From positions 1-7,916 of the forward strand of contig JAGSHR010000125.1 of NCBI GenBank assembly GCA_029855985.1: DNA of 7,916 nucleotides, given 5' to 3'. Both the position numbers and the translations under genes were made by a program. Within the stretch, counting starts at the first letter, position 1, and each line of letters starts with the position of its first letter. The stretch is from Candidatus Njordarchaeota archaeon. Its GTDB lineage: Archaea; Thermoproteota; JANJXX01; Panguiarchaeales; Panguiarchaeaceae. Under the pieces are notes generated by a model that saw nothing but the letters and a program-made list of their open reading frames with translations, ran no database searches and was not told the origin of the DNA. This document shows positions 5,702-7,916 of the stretch, in pieces.

Positions 5702-6453
5702 TCACCATCAGCACCAATTCTCTCCTTAATTAACTTTAACAGTTTTGGCAAGGCCACGCCCGCTCTCTCTCTTATAGAGACATCAGCGAACATAGAGACA
5801 TGCGTTTCATCGAGATTAATCTCAACAACACACCCATTATTGCGCTTAACCATTGAAGGAAAAGCACCAGCAGGCATAACCATAGCGGAAGTACCAACAA
5901 CAAGGATACAATCAGCTCGCTCAACAAGCTCATAAGCTCTACTAAGCTCCCTTGACGGTATCGGCTCACCAAACCAAACAACATCCGGGCGAAGCAAGTT
6001 ACCACACTTAGGGCACCTAGGGGGCAACTCATCATAGGGCTTCTTTACATCCTCCCAGTAATCACATCGAGTACACCTAGCTCTAAGTATTCTCCCATGC
6101 AACTTGACAATATTCCTACTCCCAGCACGCTCATGCAAATCATCAACGTTTTGAGTAATAAGTCCCTTCAGCACCCCCAACTTCTCCAACTCCGCAAGGG
6201 CAATGTGACCAGGATTAGGCTCAGCCGACAAAACAAGTTTAATCCTCCAATTGTACCACTCCCAAACCCTCTTAGGATCCATTGCAAACCCTTCAGGAGA
6301 CGCCAACTCATCAGGCCTATACTTATTCCAAAAACCATCCTTCCCCCTAAAAGTGGGAATACCGCTCTCAGCAGAAATACCCGCCCCAGTCAAAGCAATA
6401 ACAAACTTCGACTTCAAAACAAGCTCAGCAGCCTTAACAATCTCCTCCTCCAT
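5698..6453 (-). CDS. Sir2 family NAD-dependent protein deacylase, CobB/SIRT5-like
   Basis: Sirtuins remove acyl groups from lysine using NAD, giving nicotinamide and O-acyl-ADP-ribose. The 251 residues carry all hallmarks: GAGISAESGIPTFRG (23-37), QNVDDLHERAGS (101-112), catalytic H119 in KLHG, zinc Cys C127, C130, C147 and C150, VVWFGE (158-163) and GTSAMVMPA (187-195). EWYNWR (65-70) holds Y67 and R70 in the Tyr-x-x-Arg spacing that in SIRT5 and E. coli CobB binds the acid group of succinyl- or malonyl-lysine, so a desuccinylase/demalonylase is predicted; this is inference. ATG 6453 is chosen over TTG 6465 and GTG 6462: GGTGAT stands 4 nt before it, preceded by AGGAG, while those sites overlap or crowd the other codons, and MEEEIVKAAELV is a typical archaeal Sir2 start. 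It is the first gene of an operon with the eIF2B-like gene (ATGA overlap) and divergent from the 6571 gene. Archaeal sirtuins are known to act on chromatin protein Alba in some species. Confidence 0.95.
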   Translation of the reverse strand: MEEEIVKAAELVLKSKFVIALTGAGISAESGIPTFRGKDGFWNKYRPDELASPEGFAMDPKRVWEWYNWRIKLVLSAEPNPGHIALAELEKLGVLKGLITQNVDDLHERAGSRNIVKLHGRILRARCTRCDYWEDVKKPYDELPPRCPKCGNLLRPDVVWFGEPIPSRELSRAYELVERADCILVVGTSAMVMPAGAFPSMVKRNNGCVVEINLDETHVSMFADVSIRERAGVALPKLLKLIKERIGADGE

Positions 6454-6457
6454 ACCA

Positions 6458-6470
6458 ATCACCAACTCCT
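6458..6470 (-). promoter_or_regulatory. Split ribosome binding site that decides the sir2 start
   Basis: On the minus strand AGGAG (6470-6466) and GGTGAT (6463-6458) together match both halves of GGAGGTGATC. GGTGAT is 4 nt before ATG 6453, which favours that codon over the TTG and GTG inside the site. Confidence 0.45.
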
Positions 6471-6484
6471 CTCAAAGAAGACTC

Positions 6485-6494
6485 AAGTATACTT
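6485..6494. promoter_or_regulatory. 10 bp perfect palindrome before sir2
   Basis: AAGTATACTT is a perfect palindrome 31 bp upstream of the sir2 start. A TATA-like TTTATTTC lies on the minus strand at 6505-6498, so the palindrome would sit between TATA box and transcription start, a usual place for an archaeal repressor. Short AT-rich palindromes also arise by chance. Confidence 0.3.
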
Positions 6495-6497
6495 TAA

Positions 6498-6521
6498 GAA
6501 ATAAAGAACGTAATAAATTAA
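6498..6521. promoter_or_regulatory. Divergent promoter region of sir2 and the 6571 gene
   Basis: TTTATTTC (minus strand, 6505-6498) could serve sir2 and TAATAAATTAA (6511-6521) the plus-strand gene at 6571. The latter would give a leader of about 25 nt that holds the GGTGA ribosome site. Both boxes are inferred from position and AT content only. Confidence 0.3.
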
Positions 6522-6559
6522 TCTTTAGATGAATATGCACGCAAAAAACAATTTTATGG

Positions 6560-6564
6560 GGTGA
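6560..6564 (+). promoter_or_regulatory. Ribosome binding site of the 6571 gene
   Basis: GGTGA, inside GGGGTGAC, lies 6 nt before ATG 6571 and confirms that start. Confidence 0.6.
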
Positions 6565-6570
6565 CACCAC

Positions 6571-6981
6571 ATGGGTTCTAAAAAGAGAAGATTTGGACTC
6601 TTCGATGACCTATTCGAATCGTTTTTCAGCGATTTCGAGGAAATGTTCAACGGCATTTCGGGGGGAGGCTACTCTATATCCGTCTACACAACACCCGAAG
6701 GAACAATAGTTGAAGCAACAGTAAGCGACGACGTGGATGTCGAAGAATTCCGGAAAAGCTTGGAAGCAAGGTACCCAAACGCAAAAATAATAATCAAAGG
6801 AGGAAAACAAGCAAAGAAAATCGAGCGAGTGAGCGAAAAATTTGAGAAAAAAGTAACAATAGCACTAAGCGACAACGAGGAAACAGACGTAAAAGAAGAA
6901 AAAGAACACAAACAAAAAACCCCAAGCATTCTAGACCTAATGTACGGAAAAAAGAGAGTATTCATAGAAAGAGATGACTAA
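6571..6981 (+). CDS. Small conserved-looking archaeal protein of unknown function
   Basis: This 136-residue protein has a basic start (MGSKKRR), then an amphipathic, acidic and phenylalanine-rich helix (8-27, FGLFDDLFESFFSDFEEMF) like the N-terminus of small heat-shock proteins. A compact alpha/beta segment follows: YSISVYTTPEGTIVEATV (34-51), DVDVEEFRKSLEARYPNAK (55-72), IIIKGG (73-78). Residues 80-117 are highly charged and probably disordered, and the end (TPSILDLMYGKKRVFIERD) looks like a short linear motif. There is no alpha-crystallin A-x-x-x-n-GVL motif, so an Hsp20 label is not justified. No membrane segment or signal peptide is present. The strong ribosome site and divergent spacing from sir2 support a real gene. 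Codons are strongly A/C-ending, in line with the A/C-rich plus strand of the surrounding kilobase. I do not know its function; a chaperone-like or adaptor role would be a guess. Confidence 0.8.
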   Translation: MGSKKRRFGLFDDLFESFFSDFEEMFNGISGGGYSISVYTTPEGTIVEATVSDDVDVEEFRKSLEARYPNAKIIIKGGKQAKKIERVSEKFEKKVTIALSDNEETDVKEEKEHKQKTPSILDLMYGKKRVFIERDD

Positions 6982-7084
6982 ACAAAACAACCAAAACCAC
7001 AACACTAAAGAGATTCTATATTATAACAACCCACCTTCAAAAACTCAAAACAAAAAATGAAAACTAAACAAAAATCGATCCGCA

Positions 7085-7090
7085 TTTTTT
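7085..7090 (+). terminator. Possible T6 terminator after the 6571 gene
   Basis: Six T residues lie about 100 nt behind the stop codon and form the only T-run in an otherwise A/C-rich spacer. The distance makes this uncertain. Confidence 0.25.
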
Positions 7091-7101
7091 AACAGCACCT
7101 G

Positions 7102-7142
7102 TTCACCCAAAAAACTCTCAACAAAATTCACCCAAGAAAAAA
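7102..7142 (-). terminator. Two repeated T-tracts behind the membrane protein gene
   Basis: The plus strand has TTCACCCAA twice (7102-7110 and 7127-7135), each followed at once or after a G by a run of six A (7109-7114 and 7137-7142). Read on the minus strand, these are two T6 tracts 22 and 50 nt beyond the stop of the membrane protein gene, each joined to TTGGGTGAA. A tandem T-tract terminator is the simplest reading. Confidence 0.35.
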
Positions 7143-7164
7143 TGGATGAAATAAGAAGATAACC

Positions 7165-7916
7165 TCAAATTTCTCCAAGTATTTCTTGGACTCTTTTAGG
7201 TATGTCCGGATTTATGGCCTCTATTTCTCTCACCATGTTCTCCGCCAACTCCTCACCTTTAAAGAAGACGTAGCATGAACTGATGAGGCAGAGTAGTATG
7301 ACGGTGGCAACGGACAGTATTATGCCGATGATCTTGGCTATAGGATTTACTATTAGCGTGTAGGTGAAGAACGTGAGAATCACAATGTCGAAGATTACTC
7401 TAACAAAGAAGACTACGGCTGCCTTAGAGCTATCGTGGAGGTAATAGAAGGACCAATAATAGGAGCCGAAACTGAAATACATCATTAACCCTAGAAGCAT
7501 ACACACGGAATAGAGAGCAAGTATTCCTATAGTCATTGTGATTAGATCGAGGATTTCTTTGTTTATGCCTATGGCTATGCCTAACATGATAGTTAGTGCG
7601 AATAGTAGGCTAGGTGTGAGACCAAGTATACCGTAGTTGTCTATTATGTCTTCTGCTTCTCTTTCTGTTGTTATTGTGGCTATTTTTGGGTGTTTGAATG
7701 TTTTTTCTATGGCTTTGTTTATGGCTTGGGCCCACTGTTTCGGGTCTGGGTGCGTTATTGATAGGGCTATTGTTAGGGCTTCTTTCAGTTTATTTTTGCT
7801 GTACAGGTAGTCCAATAGGGCTCCAAAGCCGTACCCGTAGAACATGTGTTTACTTTCTATTAAAGCGTCAATATGTGGTTTTTGGTCATGCTGCAGGAAG
7901 TCTTCAACGTGTTTCA
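7165..7916 (-). CDS. Uncharacterised multi-pass membrane protein, 5' end at window edge
   Basis: The frame stays open past ATG 7845 to the edge, adding HVEDFLQHDQKPHIDALIES and neighbours upstream, and the last codon is NTG (only its TG is in view), so it may be the start itself or lie inside a longer gene. From the internal Met at 7845, residues 1-70 form a soluble helical region with THPDPKQWAQAINKAIEKT. About 75-94, 97-123, 141-166 and 168-195 are hydrophobic and predict four membrane helices in two hairpins, the middle loop being YYWSFYYLHDSSK. A short charged tail (197-226) follows. The N-terminal region is therefore probably cytoplasmic and helical, with about 100 residues in all. I do not recognise the family and see no catalytic motif. 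The gene stands apart from its left neighbour, which converges on it. Its plus strand is strongly G/T-rich, the reverse of the preceding kilobase. Confidence 0.75.
   Translation of the reverse strand, partial: KHVEDFLQHDQKPHIDALIESKHMFYGYGFGALLDYLYSKNKLKEALTIALSITHPDPKQWAQAINKAIEKTFKHPKIATITTEREAEDIIDNYGILGLTPSLLFALTIMLGIAIGINKEILDLITMTIGILALYSVCMLLGLMMYFSFGSYYWSFYYLHDSSKAAVVFFVRVIFDIVILTFFTYTLIVNPIAKIIGIILSVATVILLCLISSCYVFFKGEELAENMVREIEAINPDIPKRVQEILGEI

Larger units (their letters stand above)
6982..7164. other. A/C-rich intergenic spacer between convergent genes
   Basis: This 183 bp gap holds no convincing gene, tRNA or hairpin. It is extremely poor in G and T on the plus strand (12 of 60 bases at 7021-7080) and carries the T6 run and the TTCACCCAA repeat described separately. 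Confidence 0.6.

Noticed and set aside
6097..6532. Two long plus-strand open frames opposite the sir2 5' half
   Set aside because: They are antisense to a clear sirtuin and arise from the A/C-rich plus strand, which has few stop codons; the translations are low-complexity without any known motif.
6610..6965. Minus-strand open frames opposite the 6571 gene
   Set aside because: They have no ribosome site and their Ser/Phe-rich translations reflect the reverse complement of an A/C-rich gene.
6571..6981. Hsp20/alpha-crystallin small heat-shock protein
   Set aside because: Only the Phe/Asp-rich N-terminal helix is similar; the alpha-crystallin core and its GVL motif are missing.
7057..7092. Eleven-codon open frame starting at ATG 7057
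   Set aside because: It has no ribosome site and lies in low-complexity A-rich spacer DNA.
1..7916. CRISPR array, transposon, integrase, tRNA or rRNA gene
   Set aside because: No regularly spaced repeats, transposase or recombinase motifs, cloverleaf or rRNA-like sequence were found in any gap.

Overview
This window looks archaeal. The signs are the compact archaeal form of valyl-tRNA synthetase (no long C-terminal coiled coil, GTGAVMICSYGDQTD editing motif), an archaeal eIF2B-alpha/beta/delta-like protein, a DUF123 GIY-YIG protein, Shine-Dalgarno sites of the GAGGT/GGTGA type, and short T-runs behind genes instead of hairpin terminators. The DNA is moderately AT-rich. I cannot fix the lineage; a TACK-type (Thermoproteota-like) or other uncultivated archaeon fits best, but this is inference.

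Layout from left to right. Positions 1-447 (+) hold the C-terminal end of a thioredoxin-reductase-like FAD/NAD(P) oxidoreductase cut by the window edge. Positions 542-2938 (+) are a complete valS. Its 3' end overlaps by 24 bp with a convergent minus-strand gene (2915-3370) for a DUF123/GIY-YIG protein. That gene lies 24 bp behind 3395-3910 (-), an unrecognised protein with a longin/roadblock-like sequence pattern; the two probably form one transcript. A 156 bp divergent region with an imperfect palindrome and a TATA-like box separates this pair from 4067-4813 (+), an unrecognised protein with an internal beta repeat like that of LURP-one/YxjI proteins. That gene converges, with 6 bp between stop codons, on a minus-strand operon: sir2 (5698-6453) followed through an ATGA overlap by the eIF2B-like gene (4820-5701). 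Divergent from sir2 is 6571-6981 (+), a small charged archaeal protein of unknown role. After a 183 bp A-rich spacer comes a minus-strand multi-pass membrane protein (7165 to the window end) whose start may be the very last codon.

The window is mostly translation and information-related housekeeping mixed with uncharacterised conserved proteins. No CRISPR array, transposase, tRNA, rRNA or phage gene was seen. The points most worth follow-up are: the sirtuin with a SIRT5/CobB-type Tyr-x-x-Arg acyl-selectivity motif translationally coupled to an eIF2B-like protein that lacks the isomerase cysteine; the two unrecognised proteins that share a divergent promoter; and a sharp switch in strand base composition near 7,150 that does not follow gene direction.
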